Origin: Microbacteriaceae bacterium
Lineage (GTDB): Bacteria > Actinomycetota > Actinomycetes > Actinomycetales > Microbacteriaceae
NCBI GenBank assembly: GCA_014378715.1
Contig: JACMNE010000069.1
Location: 1-56,442, forward strand
Length of the DNA: 56,442 bases
Direction: 5' to 3'
The position numbers were made by a program, and so were the translations under genes. Under the pieces are notes generated by a model that did no database searches, was not told where the DNA came from, and worked only from the letters and a program-made list of their open reading frames with translations. Shown one piece after another: positions 49,579-56,442 of this stretch; positions within the stretch are counted from its first letter, which is position 1, and each line of letters begins with the position of its first letter.

Positions 49579-52137
49579 GTGAAAGCAATCAGGCGATTTA
49601 CCGTTCGAACCGTGCTCCCCGAACCCCTTGCCGGTCTCGGCGAGCTGGCAACGAACCTCCGGTGGTCGTGGCACGAGCCGACCCGCGAGCTGTTCGCCCA
49701 CCTGTCTCCCGAGCTGTGGGAGGCGAGCGCCTTCGACCCGATCGGCCTGCTCGGCGAGATCGAACCGGCGCGCCTGCTCGAGCTCTCCTCGGACGAGTCC
49801 TTCGTGGGCCGGGTCAACGAGCAGCTCGCCGACCTGCACTCCTACCTCACCGCGCCGCGCTGGTACCAGTCGCTGCCGGACGGCGCCCCGGGCGCCATCG
49901 GCTACTTCTCCCCGGAGTTCGGCATCGCGGCCGCCCTCCCGCAGTACTCCGGCGGGCTCGGCATCCTCGCCGGCGACCACCTGAAGAGCGCCTCCGACCT
50001 CGGGGTGCCGATCATCGGTGTTGGCCTGTTCTACCGCTCCGGCTACTTCGCTCAGGCGATCTCCGCCGACGGCTGGCAGCAGGAGTCCTACCCCGTCCTC
50101 GACCCTGACGGCCTGCCCCTGAGTGTGCTCCGCCACCCCGACGGCACCGCGGCGCAGGTCGCCCTCGCCCTGCCAGACGGTCGCGTGCTGTACGCCCGCG
50201 TGTGGCAGGTCGCGGTGGGCCGCATCCGCTTGCTTCTCCTCGACACGGACATTCCCGAGAACAGCGACGACCTGCGTTCGGTCACCGACCGCCTGTATGG
50301 GGGAGGGGGCGAGCACCGGCTTCTGCAGGAGCTCCTGCTCGGCATCGGCGGGGTGCGGGCGATCAAGCTCCTCACCGAGCTCACCGGTACCCCGACGCCC
50401 GAGGTGTTCCACACGAACGAGGGCCACGCCGGGTTCCTCGGTCTGGAGCGCATCAGCGACCTGATCGGGGTCGGACTGTCGTTCGACGAGGCGCTCCAGG
50501 TCGTGCGCGCAGGCACGGTGTTCACCACTCACACCCCGGTTCCGGCCGGGATCGACCGCTTCGACGCCGGGCTGATCGCCCAGTACTTCTCCACCGACCT
50601 GCTCCCGGGGGTTGCTGTCGACGACGTCCTGGTTCTCGGGGCGGAGAACTACGCGGGGGGTACCCCGGGCACATTCAACATGGCCGTGATGGGACTCCGC
50701 CTCGGCCAGCGCGCCAACGGCGTCTCCCAGCTGCACGGCGAGGTCAGCCGGGGGATGTTCGGCCAGCTCTGGCCCGGCTTCGACACAGCGGATGTTCCGA
50801 TCACCTCCGTGACCAACGGGGTGCACGCCCCCACCTGGACCGATGCCAGGCTCTCCCGCCTCGCCCAGGAGAAGCTCGGCACCTCGGACACCACTGCGGC
50901 GGACTGGGCCAGCCCCGCTGTCACCGACGCCGACCTCTGGCAGGTGCGCACGGGCATGCGCGAGCAGCTCGTCGGCGACGCCCGCCGAAGGGTCGCCTCC
51001 GCGCTGGCCGAGCAGAACCCCGGCACGATCACGCCGCAGTGGGTCGGCGACCTCCTCGACCCGAACACGCTCACGATCGGCTTCGCCCGCCGGGTGCCCA
51101 CCTACAAGCGGCTCACGCTGATGCTGCACGATGAGGCGCGCCTGCGCTCGCTCCTGCTGTCGAAGGACCACCCGGTGCAGATCGTCATCGCCGGCAAGTC
51201 GCACCCCGCCGATGAGGAGGGCAAGCGGCTCATCCAGAAGCTCGTGCAGTTCGCCTCCGCCCCCGAGTTGCGCACGAAGATCGTGTTCCTCGAGAACTAC
51301 GACATCGCCATGGCGCAGTTGCTCTACCCCGGCACCGACGTGTGGCTCAACAACCCGCTGCGCCCGCTAGAGGCCTGTGGCACGTCGGGAATGAAGGCGG
51401 CGCTGAACGGATCGCTGAACCTGTCGATCCTCGACGGCTGGTGGGCGGAGTTCTACGACGAGGAGAACGGCTGGGCGATCCCCAGCGCCGATTCGGCTGG
51501 CGACTCCGCGGAGCGCGACGGGCTCGAGGCCGAGGCGCTCTACGACCTCATCGAGCACCAGATCGCCCCCCGCTTCTACGACCGCAGGGAGGATGGTGTG
51601 CCCACCAGGTGGGTGCAGTCCATCCGTCACACCCTGTCGACCCTGTCGCCGCTCCTCTCGGCCGACCGGATGGTCAAGGAGTACGTCACACGCCTCTACC
51701 TGCCCGCCGCGGAGGCCGAGCGCGCCATCAGCGCGAAGAAGTTCGCCGGGGCCAGGGAGCTCGCGGCCTGGAAGACCCGAGTGAAGGACGCGTGGCCGCT
51801 CGTGGCCGTGACCCACGTCGAGTCGGGCGGGGTCGACGCGGTCCCGCAGGTCGGCGACGTGCTGCACGTGCGCGCCCAGGTGCAGTTCGACGGCCTCACG
51901 CCGGACGACATCGCCGTCGAGGTTGTCTACGGACGCGCCCGGGAGGGTGACCGCCTCGAGCGCACCCACCAGGTCGCGCTGTCGCCCGAGGTGGTGCCTG
52001 GCACCGGTGCGGTGCAGTTCGTCGGCTCCGTGCCGCTGACCCACGCTGGCAGTTTCGGGTACAACGTGCGTGTCGTTCCGCGTCATCCCCTTCTGGCCAA
52101 CTCGGCCGAGCTGGGACTCATCGCCGTCGCCGATTGA
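49579..52137 (+). CDS. glgP: Alpha-glucan phosphorylase
   Basis: An 852-residue PLP-dependent phosphorylase of the short GlgP/MalP-like branch that releases glucose 1-phosphate. GYFSPEFGIAAALPQYSGGLGILAGDHLKSASDLG is split by the substrate loop. HTPVPAGIDRF, FARRVPTYKRLTL and the PLP-lysine region EACGTSGMKAALNGSLNLSILDGWW are present. A non-catalytic C-terminal beta domain of about 120 residues follows. The GTG at 49579 gives the family N-terminus KAIRRFTVRTVLPEPL. A terminator lies 11 bases after the stop. Confidence 0.94.
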   Translation: MKAIRRFTVRTVLPEPLAGLGELATNLRWSWHEPTRELFAHLSPELWEASAFDPIGLLGEIEPARLLELSSDESFVGRVNEQLADLHSYLTAPRWYQSLPDGAPGAIGYFSPEFGIAAALPQYSGGLGILAGDHLKSASDLGVPIIGVGLFYRSGYFAQAISADGWQQESYPVLDPDGLPLSVLRHPDGTAAQVALALPDGRVLYARVWQVAVGRIRLLLLDTDIPENSDDLRSVTDRLYGGGGEHRLLQELLLGIGGVRAIKLLTELTGTPTPEVFHTNEGHAGFLGLERISDLIGVGLSFDEALQVVRAGTVFTTHTPVPAGIDRFDAGLIAQYFSTDLLPGVAVDDVLVLGAENYAGGTPGTFNMAVMGLRLGQRANGVSQLHGEVSRGMFGQLWPGFDTADVPITSVTNGVHAPTWTDARLSRLAQEKLGTSDTTAADWASPAVTDADLWQVRTGMREQLVGDARRRVASALAEQNPGTITPQWVGDLLDPNTLTIGFARRVPTYKRLTLMLHDEARLRSLLLSKDHPVQIVIAGKSHPADEEGKRLIQKLVQFASAPELRTKIVFLENYDIAMAQLLYPGTDVWLNNPLRPLEACGTSGMKAALNGSLNLSILDGWWAEFYDEENGWAIPSADSAGDSAERDGLEAEALYDLIEHQIAPRFYDRREDGVPTRWVQSIRHTLSTLSPLLSADRMVKEYVTRLYLPAAEAERAISAKKFAGARELAAWKTRVKDAWPLVAVTHVESGGVDAVPQVGDVLHVRAQVQFDGLTPDDIAVEVVYGRAREGDRLERTHQVALSPEVVPGTGAVQFVGSVPLTHAGSFGYNVRVVPRHPLLANSAELGLIAVAD

Positions 52138-52148
52138 CCTCGATCTGG

Positions 52149-52181
52149 AATGCCCCGCGTCGACAGGCGCGGGGCATTTGT
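52149..52181 (+). terminator. Rho-independent terminator of glgP
   Basis: AATGCCCCGCG (52149-52159) pairs perfectly with CGCGGGGCATT (52168-52178) around an 8-base loop, followed by TG. Confidence 0.8.
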
Positions 52182-52386
52182 GCGTTAACGCGAATGATCG
52201 GCAGAGATGTACCCCGAATCGGTCACCAATTCCTGTACCCCGGCCACGGTCCTCTGAATACTGCGAACATAACGTACCCTGTGCGCGATCGAGGCAATGA
52301 TTTCCTCACTAGATCAAGAGCGACACATCCTCACTATCCGGTGCGGAGTTCCGAGAACAGCCCCCGGACTGGGGGTAAAAGGTGGA

Positions 52387-52392
52387 TAGAAT
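52387..52392 (+). promoter_or_regulatory. Candidate -10 box (TAGAAT) of the SipW-type cassette
   Basis: TAGAAT lies in an AT-rich stretch after GGGGGTAAAA; TATAGT at 52410-52415 is an alternative. No convincing -35 box, so an alternative sigma factor is possible. Confidence 0.35.
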
Positions 52393-52517
52393 AGTCTGTC
52401 TGTCGGCCCTATAGTTCTAACCGGGGGACGCAACACTGCCCGCTTCAACCCCTGCTCAACGCCCGTCGCACCTCCACACCGGCGTTCTATCTGCACGTCC
52501 TGAAAGGACCGACCACC

Positions 52518-53132
52518 ATGAACAAGCTCCTCAAAGCCTCCATCGCCAGCGCAGCCGGCGTGGCGCTCCTTCTTGGTGGCGCGGGGACCTTCGCCTACTG
52601 GAACTCGGCCGCGACCCTCGACGGCGGAACCATCATCGCCGGTAACCTGCTCGTGTCTGAGACCGACCCGACCTCAGCCGGAGTCTGGACCGTGAACGGT
52701 GGCACCGCCGCGATCACCATCTCCTCCTACCGCGTGGTCCCGGGTGACGTGCTGAAGTACACCAAGAAGATGCACATCGTCGCCACGGGCGACAACCTGG
52801 TCGCCACCCTTGGTGTCACGCCGTCGTCCATCGTCGCGTCGACGTCCACGACCGCCAACAACTCGCTTGCCGCTCTGCTCAGCAACTCCGCCGTTCTCTC
52901 CGTGACGAACGCCACCGGCATCGTGGCCGTCGCGGGCGAGACCAACAAGTTCACGGTCACCGCGGGCTCGGCGGGAGTCGACACAGATGTCACCGTCACG
53001 GCGACGATCACGTTCCCGAAGGTCACAGCCGACGCCACGGGGGTTGTCGCCGCCGGGTTCGAGAACGCCGCCAAGCTCGGCTCCGTCTCGCTCCAGAACT
53101 TCACCATCACTCTGGCTCAGACCCTCTCGTGA
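52518..53132 (+). CDS. SipW-dependent-type secreted protein (TasA-like candidate major subunit)
   Basis: A 204-residue Thr/Ala/Ser-rich protein. The alternative signal peptide has a hydrophobic core at residues 8-23 and the motif GTFAYWNSAATLDGGTI, typical of proteins processed by SipW-like peptidases. The mature part has no Cys and is predicted all-beta (DVLKYTKKMHIVATGDNLVATL, TVTATITFPKV), like TasA/camelysin-type fibre proteins. AAAGGA precedes the ATG. It is the first gene of a cassette ending in an ER-type signal peptidase and is followed by a strong hairpin. Fibre formation is inference. Confidence 0.82.
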   Translation: MNKLLKASIASAAGVALLLGGAGTFAYWNSAATLDGGTIIAGNLLVSETDPTSAGVWTVNGGTAAITISSYRVVPGDVLKYTKKMHIVATGDNLVATLGVTPSSIVASTSTTANNSLAALLSNSAVLSVTNATGIVAVAGETNKFTVTAGSAGVDTDVTVTATITFPKVTADATGVVAAGFENAAKLGSVSLQNFTITLAQTLS

Positions 53133-53169
53133 CCCGGGCTCCGGTCTCCCCATGGACCGGATGCCCCTC

Positions 53170-53200
53170 GGCTGGCCTGTCGCCCCTGTGCGGGCCAGCC
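53170..53200 (+). terminator. Attenuator-like hairpin after the first cassette gene
   Basis: GGCTGGCC (53170-53177) pairs perfectly with GGCCAGCC (53193-53200), extended by two inner pairs, and is followed by TTCCCTCTCCCC. It lies in the 107-base gap between the first and second subunit genes. It could reduce read-through or protect the first message. Confidence 0.6.
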
Positions 53201-53239
53201 TTCCCTCTCCCCTCCCAGTCGCAGAAGGCGGTGAATGTC

Positions 53240-53836
53240 GTGTCTCCCTCCACAGGTCGTCACAGGGCAGTCACCCGTCCCCGTCGCCTGCGCATCCCTC
53301 GGGTCGCGGCGCTCCTGCGCTCGAGCGCCGCGCTGGTGCTCTCGGTCGGCCTCGCGACCGTCGCCGCGGGCGGCAGCTACGCTTTCTGGAATTCCAGCGA
53401 GGCGACGGGGTCGGCCTCCCTCCAGGCGGGCACAGCGGCCATCACGGTCGCCGCCCCCGCAGCCATGTCCTCCCATGTCCTCTATCCCGGCGCCACGGTT
53501 TTCCTTCCGGTCGCCGTGCGGAACACGGGAGACGTTGCCCTGAAACTCCGGGTCGCCGGCATCGTCGCGCCGGCCGCGGCGACCACAACGTCTGCGGTCC
53601 TCGTCGTCGGGGCGTCCATCGCCCCCAGCGCGGCCGCCTGCACTGCGGGCACGGTCACCCGCGCCTGGACCGGCACCTTCTCCGACGCGCCTGCGGGATC
53701 GCTCAACTCCACCCTCGCGATCGGCTCGACCGCCGTCCTCTGCCTCTCGGTCGCTCTTCCCCTCACGGCGCCGACGGGCGGCCAGAACCTGACGATCCCC
53801 GGCTTCGGCGTGCTCATCGATGGGATGCAGGCATGA
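53240..53836 (+). CDS. Second SipW-dependent-type secreted protein
   Basis: A 198-residue protein. A basic N-terminus leads to a hydrophobic core (about residues 22-40) and GGSYAFWNSSEATGSASLQAG, the same alternative cleavage motif as the first gene. The mature part resembles it in layout (VLYPGATVFLPVAVRNTGDVALKLRV, typical of TasA-like beta domains) but has two Cys. The start is set at GTG 53240, with GGCGGTGA upstream; GTG 53231 is also possible. The stop overlaps the next ATG (ATGA). Confidence 0.78.
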   Translation: MSPSTGRHRAVTRPRRLRIPRVAALLRSSAALVLSVGLATVAAGGSYAFWNSSEATGSASLQAGTAAITVAAPAAMSSHVLYPGATVFLPVAVRNTGDVALKLRVAGIVAPAAATTTSAVLVVGASIAPSAAACTAGTVTRAWTGTFSDAPAGSLNSTLAIGSTAVLCLSVALPLTAPTGGQNLTIPGFGVLIDGMQA

Positions 53837-54780
53837 GCCGCACCGGCCGCGTCACTCGCACCCCGTTCCTCCGCACCCATCGTCTGGCGATCGCCGCTGG
53901 GATCGCCGTCTTCGTGACGCTGGTCGGCCCGGCCGTCGCATCCGCCGTGTGGACGGCACCAGCCGCGCCAGCGACCACGTCGATCACCACGGCAGATGTG
54001 AAGGTGTCGCTGAACGGCACATCCGCCCAGTCCACCCAGTACCGCTTCGCGGGCGCCGCCAGCAACTCGCCCATCCTGATCACCCCGTTCGAGGTGCGCA
54101 ATGACGGTGGTGCTCCCCTCGCCCTGTCCCTCGCGACGAACGTGGTGACCGGCAGTGCCCCCGGTGCGTCCATCAGCCTCGTGCTGTGGAGGTCAGCCGG
54201 TGCCACCTGCGGCAACTCGCCCACCACCGGAATCTTCACCACCGGCACCCTGGCCGACCCGCCCGTCCTTCCGTCCGATGCCACGACCGTGCCCGCCGGC
54301 GAGGCATTCACGATCTGCGCGGCCACCCGCCTCACCACCACCGTCGTGGCGTCTCAGGGACTCTCGGTCAGTCCTACCCTCACCATCACGGGTTCGGTGG
54401 GCAACTGGACTGCGAGTCTGCCGAGCGCCTCGTTCACCCAGTCGGTGTACCAGGTGCCGGCCACGGCCGGAGCGTCGTGTGACGACGGACTGGATGAGGT
54501 GCTCGCAGCGCTGCTCGGTGTGGACGCCAGAATCTCCTGGACCTCCGCCGGAGCAGGAGTCATCTACGAGATCATCGATTCGGTCACCCGTGTGCCGATC
54601 ACGACGAGCACAACGACGACTGCCACACTCAACCTCTCGTCCTTCCCGCGTGCGACGACCGGGGTCTACGTGAGATCCGTCGACCCGGTCTCCGGAAGTA
54701 CCGCGATCGGCCCGCTCATCCGCGTTCACTACACGGCTGGTGTCCTCGGGCTGCTCCTCGCCCGGGTGCAGTGCGGCTGA
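53833..54780 (+). CDS. Third cassette protein, SipW-type signal, beta-rich
   Basis: A 315-residue exported protein. The signal region (hydrophobic about 18-34, then VASAVWTAPAAPATTSITTADVKV) resembles the other two. A beta-rich Thr/Ser domain follows (ILITPFEVRNDGGAPLALSLATNV), then a C-terminal part with a fibronectin-like feel (ISWTSAGAGVIYEIIDSVTRVPITT) and four or more Cys. No membrane anchor is present. It overlaps the previous gene by ATGA and the next by TGATG. Confidence 0.76.
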   Translation: MSRTGRVTRTPFLRTHRLAIAAGIAVFVTLVGPAVASAVWTAPAAPATTSITTADVKVSLNGTSAQSTQYRFAGAASNSPILITPFEVRNDGGAPLALSLATNVVTGSAPGASISLVLWRSAGATCGNSPTTGIFTTGTLADPPVLPSDATTVPAGEAFTICAATRLTTTVVASQGLSVSPTLTITGSVGNWTASLPSASFTQSVYQVPATAGASCDDGLDEVLAALLGVDARISWTSAGAGVIYEIIDSVTRVPITTSTTTTATLNLSSFPRATTGVYVRSVDPVSGSTAIGPLIRVHYTAGVLGLLLARVQCG

Positions 54781-55571
54781 TGCTATCGATGATCATTCGC
54801 GCAACCCGGCGCACCCCGCGGGCCGCGACCACAATCCTGGCCGCCATCGTGCTGGCCACCGTTGCCGCGACCACGGCCGCGATCCTCATCGCGCCGCACG
54901 CGGCATCCGCTGCCCAGCCGACCCCGGTCGGGGAGCCCGGCATCGAGGTGAGCCGGAACGGCGTGAACTTCACCTCGACGCTCGACGACTCGCTGTTCTC
55001 GGGGCTCGGTGCGGTGGTGCCCCATGATTCGGTGTCGGAGGTGCTCTGGGTGCGCAACACCACGGCCGAGCGGGCATATCTCAGGATCAGCGGCACACGT
55101 GCGGCGGCATCGAGCGACGAGTTCGCCCGCGCGATCTCCGTCGGCGCGTCGGATTCCACACGCCCGCTGGCCGTATACGTACCGCTCGCCGAGATCGGCG
55201 ACTGCACCCCTCTTCTCCCCGACGCGACCGTGGGGGCCGGCGAGGTCATCCGCATCGACCTCGGGCTGCGGATCGCCGACCTCAGTGACCGAGTCGCCCA
55301 GGGGGACAGCGCCCGGGTCTCGGTGCTGGTCAGCCTGCGCGACCCGGGATCCGCGGGCTTCACCCCCTCCGATTGCCCCCGGGGCATCACGATTCCGGTC
55401 CTGCCGGAATCCCCACAGACCGCCGGTGGGCATTCCCCCGCTTCCACCGGCGTACCTTTCCTGGCCTTCACCGGGACATCCCCCCTCGCCCCCGCGCTGA
55501 CCGCCGTCGCGCTGACGGCGGTCGGGCTGGCTGTGATCGGCGTGACGGCCAGGCGCCGGGCGCGCCGGTGA
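54780..55571 (+). CDS. LAFTG-anchored surface protein
   Basis: A 263-residue exported protein. An ordinary Sec signal ends near PHAASAAQP. The C-terminus has the complete wall-sorting signal: LAFTG, a hydrophobic helix (ALTAVALTAVGLAVIGV), and the charged tail TARRRARR. LAxTG is the motif of class E sortases in high-GC Gram-positives. The middle domain (SEVLWVRNTTAERAYLRISG) recalls the cassette's other beta domains. The ATG at 54780 overlaps the preceding stop, and its own stop overlaps the sipW-like GTG. It may fix the secreted subunits to the wall. No sortase gene is in the window. Confidence 0.82.
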   Translation: MLSMIIRATRRTPRAATTILAAIVLATVAATTAAILIAPHAASAAQPTPVGEPGIEVSRNGVNFTSTLDDSLFSGLGAVVPHDSVSEVLWVRNTTAERAYLRISGTRAAASSDEFARAISVGASDSTRPLAVYVPLAEIGDCTPLLPDATVGAGEVIRIDLGLRIADLSDRVAQGDSARVSVLVSLRDPGSAGFTPSDCPRGITIPVLPESPQTAGGHSPASTGVPFLAFTGTSPLAPALTAVALTAVGLAVIGVTARRRARR

Positions 55572-56167
55572 CCGCCCCAACGGTCGATGTGGCTGCGGCA
55601 CCGACATCCGGTGGGGAAGCGGCCCGCGAGAAGTCCCTGCTCGGCTACCTGGGAGTCGCCCTCAGCGGATGTCTGCTGGTGCTGGTGCTCGCGCTCGCCG
55701 CCCTCGTGGTCGCGGTGCCGGCCATCGTCGGCGGGTCGGCACTCACCGTGCTGACCCAGTCGATGGAACCGCGTTTCCCGCCCGGCACGCTGATCGTCGT
55801 CAAGCCCACCCCGGTTGACGAGATCCGCCTCGGCGATGTGCTCACCTACCAGATCGAGTCGGGCAATCCTGCGGTCGTGAGTCACCGGGTGATCTCCCGC
55901 GCCGTCGGAACCGACGGGTCGACCACCTTCCTGACCCAGGGCGACAACAACGACCTCGCCGATCCGACGCCGGTGCAGGAGATCCAGATCACGGGCACCC
56001 TCTGGTACGCCATCCCGTACCTCGGCTACGTCAACAACGTCGTGGGAGGGGAGGGGCGCGCGGTTGTCGTCCCCGTCGTCGCGGCCGCCCTCTTCATCTA
56101 CGCCATCACGCTCGTGCTGGGCTCGGTGCGCGAGCGGCGCGCGAGACGGAGTGCCCGGCGGCACTGA
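55568..56167 (+). CDS. sipW: ER-type (SipW-like) signal peptidase I
   Basis: A 199-residue membrane peptidase. After a first membrane segment (about 24-58) comes the catalytic Ser S65 in LTQSMEPRFPPGTLIVV. The general base is H106 in VVSHRVIS, in place of the Lys of ordinary signal peptidases such as LepB at 25165. FLTQGDNNDLADP is the third conserved box. A second membrane segment lies at about 166-188 before a basic tail. Ser-His signal peptidases are typical of SipW, which processes TasA-type proteins. The GTG overlaps the LAFTG gene stop (GTGA), so the peptidase is coupled to its probable substrates. Confidence 0.92.
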   Translation: MTAPTVDVAAAPTSGGEAAREKSLLGYLGVALSGCLLVLVLALAALVVAVPAIVGGSALTVLTQSMEPRFPPGTLIVVKPTPVDEIRLGDVLTYQIESGNPAVVSHRVISRAVGTDGSTTFLTQGDNNDLADPTPVQEIQITGTLWYAIPYLGYVNNVVGGEGRAVVVPVVAAALFIYAITLVLGSVRERRARRSARRH

Positions 56168-56188
56168 CCGCCGCTCGGATTGCCGGCC

Positions 56189-56207
56189 CGGCCGGTGTGA
56201 CCGGCCG
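56189..56207. terminator. Weak hairpin between sipW-like and glgX-like genes
   Basis: A 7-bp stem (CGGCCGG with CCGGCCG) around TGTGA in the 53-base convergent gap. No T-tract. Confidence 0.35.
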
Positions 56208-56220
56208 CCGCGTCATCCGC

Positions 56221-56442
56221 TCAGTTCGCCCGGAACAGCTGCATCGACGGCCCGACGACGCTCAGCGGATCGCCCGGGGCGAGTTCCGTGCCCTCGGCGG
56301 AGTCGTCGGCGCTGTCCCAGAGCAGCGTGTACGAGGTCACGTCCACGTGAGAGGGGAGCGTGACCACCGTCGGGGTCGCCCGGTCGTGCACCCCCAGCAG
56401 GATGCGGTTGAACTCCTCGAACTCGGGGGTCGACGCGGCCAG
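56221..56442 (-). CDS. glgX: GlgX-like glycogen debranching enzyme, C-terminal fragment
   Basis: Seventy-three residues and a stop are visible; the rest lies beyond the window. The fragment reads EFNRILLGVHDRATPVVTLP, then TSYTLLWDSADDS, and ends VVGPSMQLFRAN. This pattern of a C-terminal beta-sandwich with a final Val-Gly-Pro-Ser segment fits GlgX/isoamylase-type debranching enzymes, and the location 4 kb from glgE, glgB and glgP agrees. The short length limits certainty. Confidence 0.6.
   Translation of the reverse strand: MAASTPEFEEFNRILLGVHDRATPTVVTLPSHVDVTSYTLLWDSADDSAEGTELAPGDPLSVVGPSMQLFRAN

Larger units (their letters stand above)
52138..52517 (+). other. 380-base intergenic region before the SipW-type cassette
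   Basis: No gene is supported here. It holds the glgP terminator, then about 240 bases of clearly lower GC than the rest of the window, a CCCCC/GGGGG hairpin (52361-52375) and a candidate promoter. A pyrimidine-rich leader of about 120 bases ends in AAAGGA before the ATG at 52518. I see no tRNA or known riboswitch. Confidence 0.6.

Noticed and set aside
49564..51204. 546-codon antisense frame over glgP
   Set aside because: No domain and shadow-type composition; glgP is intact.
1..56442. CRISPR array, tRNA, rRNA, prophage or insertion sequence
   Set aside because: No regularly spaced repeats, cloverleaf arms with GGTTC loops, transposase or phage genes were seen. XerC is the housekeeping recombinase, not evidence of an integrated element.

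Overview
The window is GC-rich (dominated by G/C-ending codons) and carries the conserved actinobacterial block smc-ftsY-ffh-rpsP-khpA-rimM-trmD-rplS-lepB-rnhB-DUF2469-yraN-comM-dprA-xerC-M23-rpsB-tsf-pyrH-frr-cdsA. Gene order, the GlgE pathway, an F420-type LLM oxidoreductase, DivIVA-repeat proteins and a LAxTG (class E) sorting signal all point to a high-GC actinobacterium, most probably a member of the Microbacteriaceae. This assignment is an inference; no rRNA is present.

Layout. 1-7.3 kb: a truncated tandem-GNAT gene, smc, a histidine phosphatase, ftsY with a small membrane protein, a gamma-carbonic-anhydrase-like protein; then ffh to 8.9 kb. 8.9-21.0 kb is an accessory block between ffh and rpsP. 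It has a FadR-type regulator divergent from a MatC-type carrier, a class III CoA-transferase and a fused AccD/AccA-like carboxyltransferase; then an LLM oxidoreductase, a choline/betaine set (betT-betB-betA) and a YbdK-like ligase. 21.2-38.3 kb holds the translation, SRP, tRNA-modification and recombination genes, ending in cdsA and a DivIVA-repeat gene. 38.3-45.2 kb holds envelope genes: a lysozyme-like secreted protein, a zinc-motif protein with an alpha/beta hydrolase, an AI-2E family permease, a DivIVA-like coiled coil, an unrecognised membrane protein and a YbbN-like protein. 45.2-52.1 kb is alpha-glucan metabolism: glgE-glgB divergent from glgP. 52.5-56.2 kb is a five-gene cassette of SipW-type secreted proteins, a LAFTG-anchored protein and an ER-type signal peptidase. 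The last 222 bases are the 3' end of a convergent glgX-like gene, so the cassette lies inside the glycogen locus.

Expression. About ten genes have a TANNNT-like box 6-8 nt before an ATG/GTG and no Shine-Dalgarno sequence, as expected of leaderless transcripts. Translation genes instead have leaders of 100-200 nt with alternative hairpins. Many neighbours overlap by ATGA, TGATG or GTGA junctions. Convergent pairs are often separated by fewer than 20 bases.

The most promising undescribed system is the SipW/LAFTG cassette, which looks like a surface-fibre or matrix locus with its own peptidase and an internal hairpin after the first subunit gene. Also notable are the carrier/CoA-transferase/carboxyltransferase operon and the word AGCGGATG, found about 30 times on both strands and in several reading frames.
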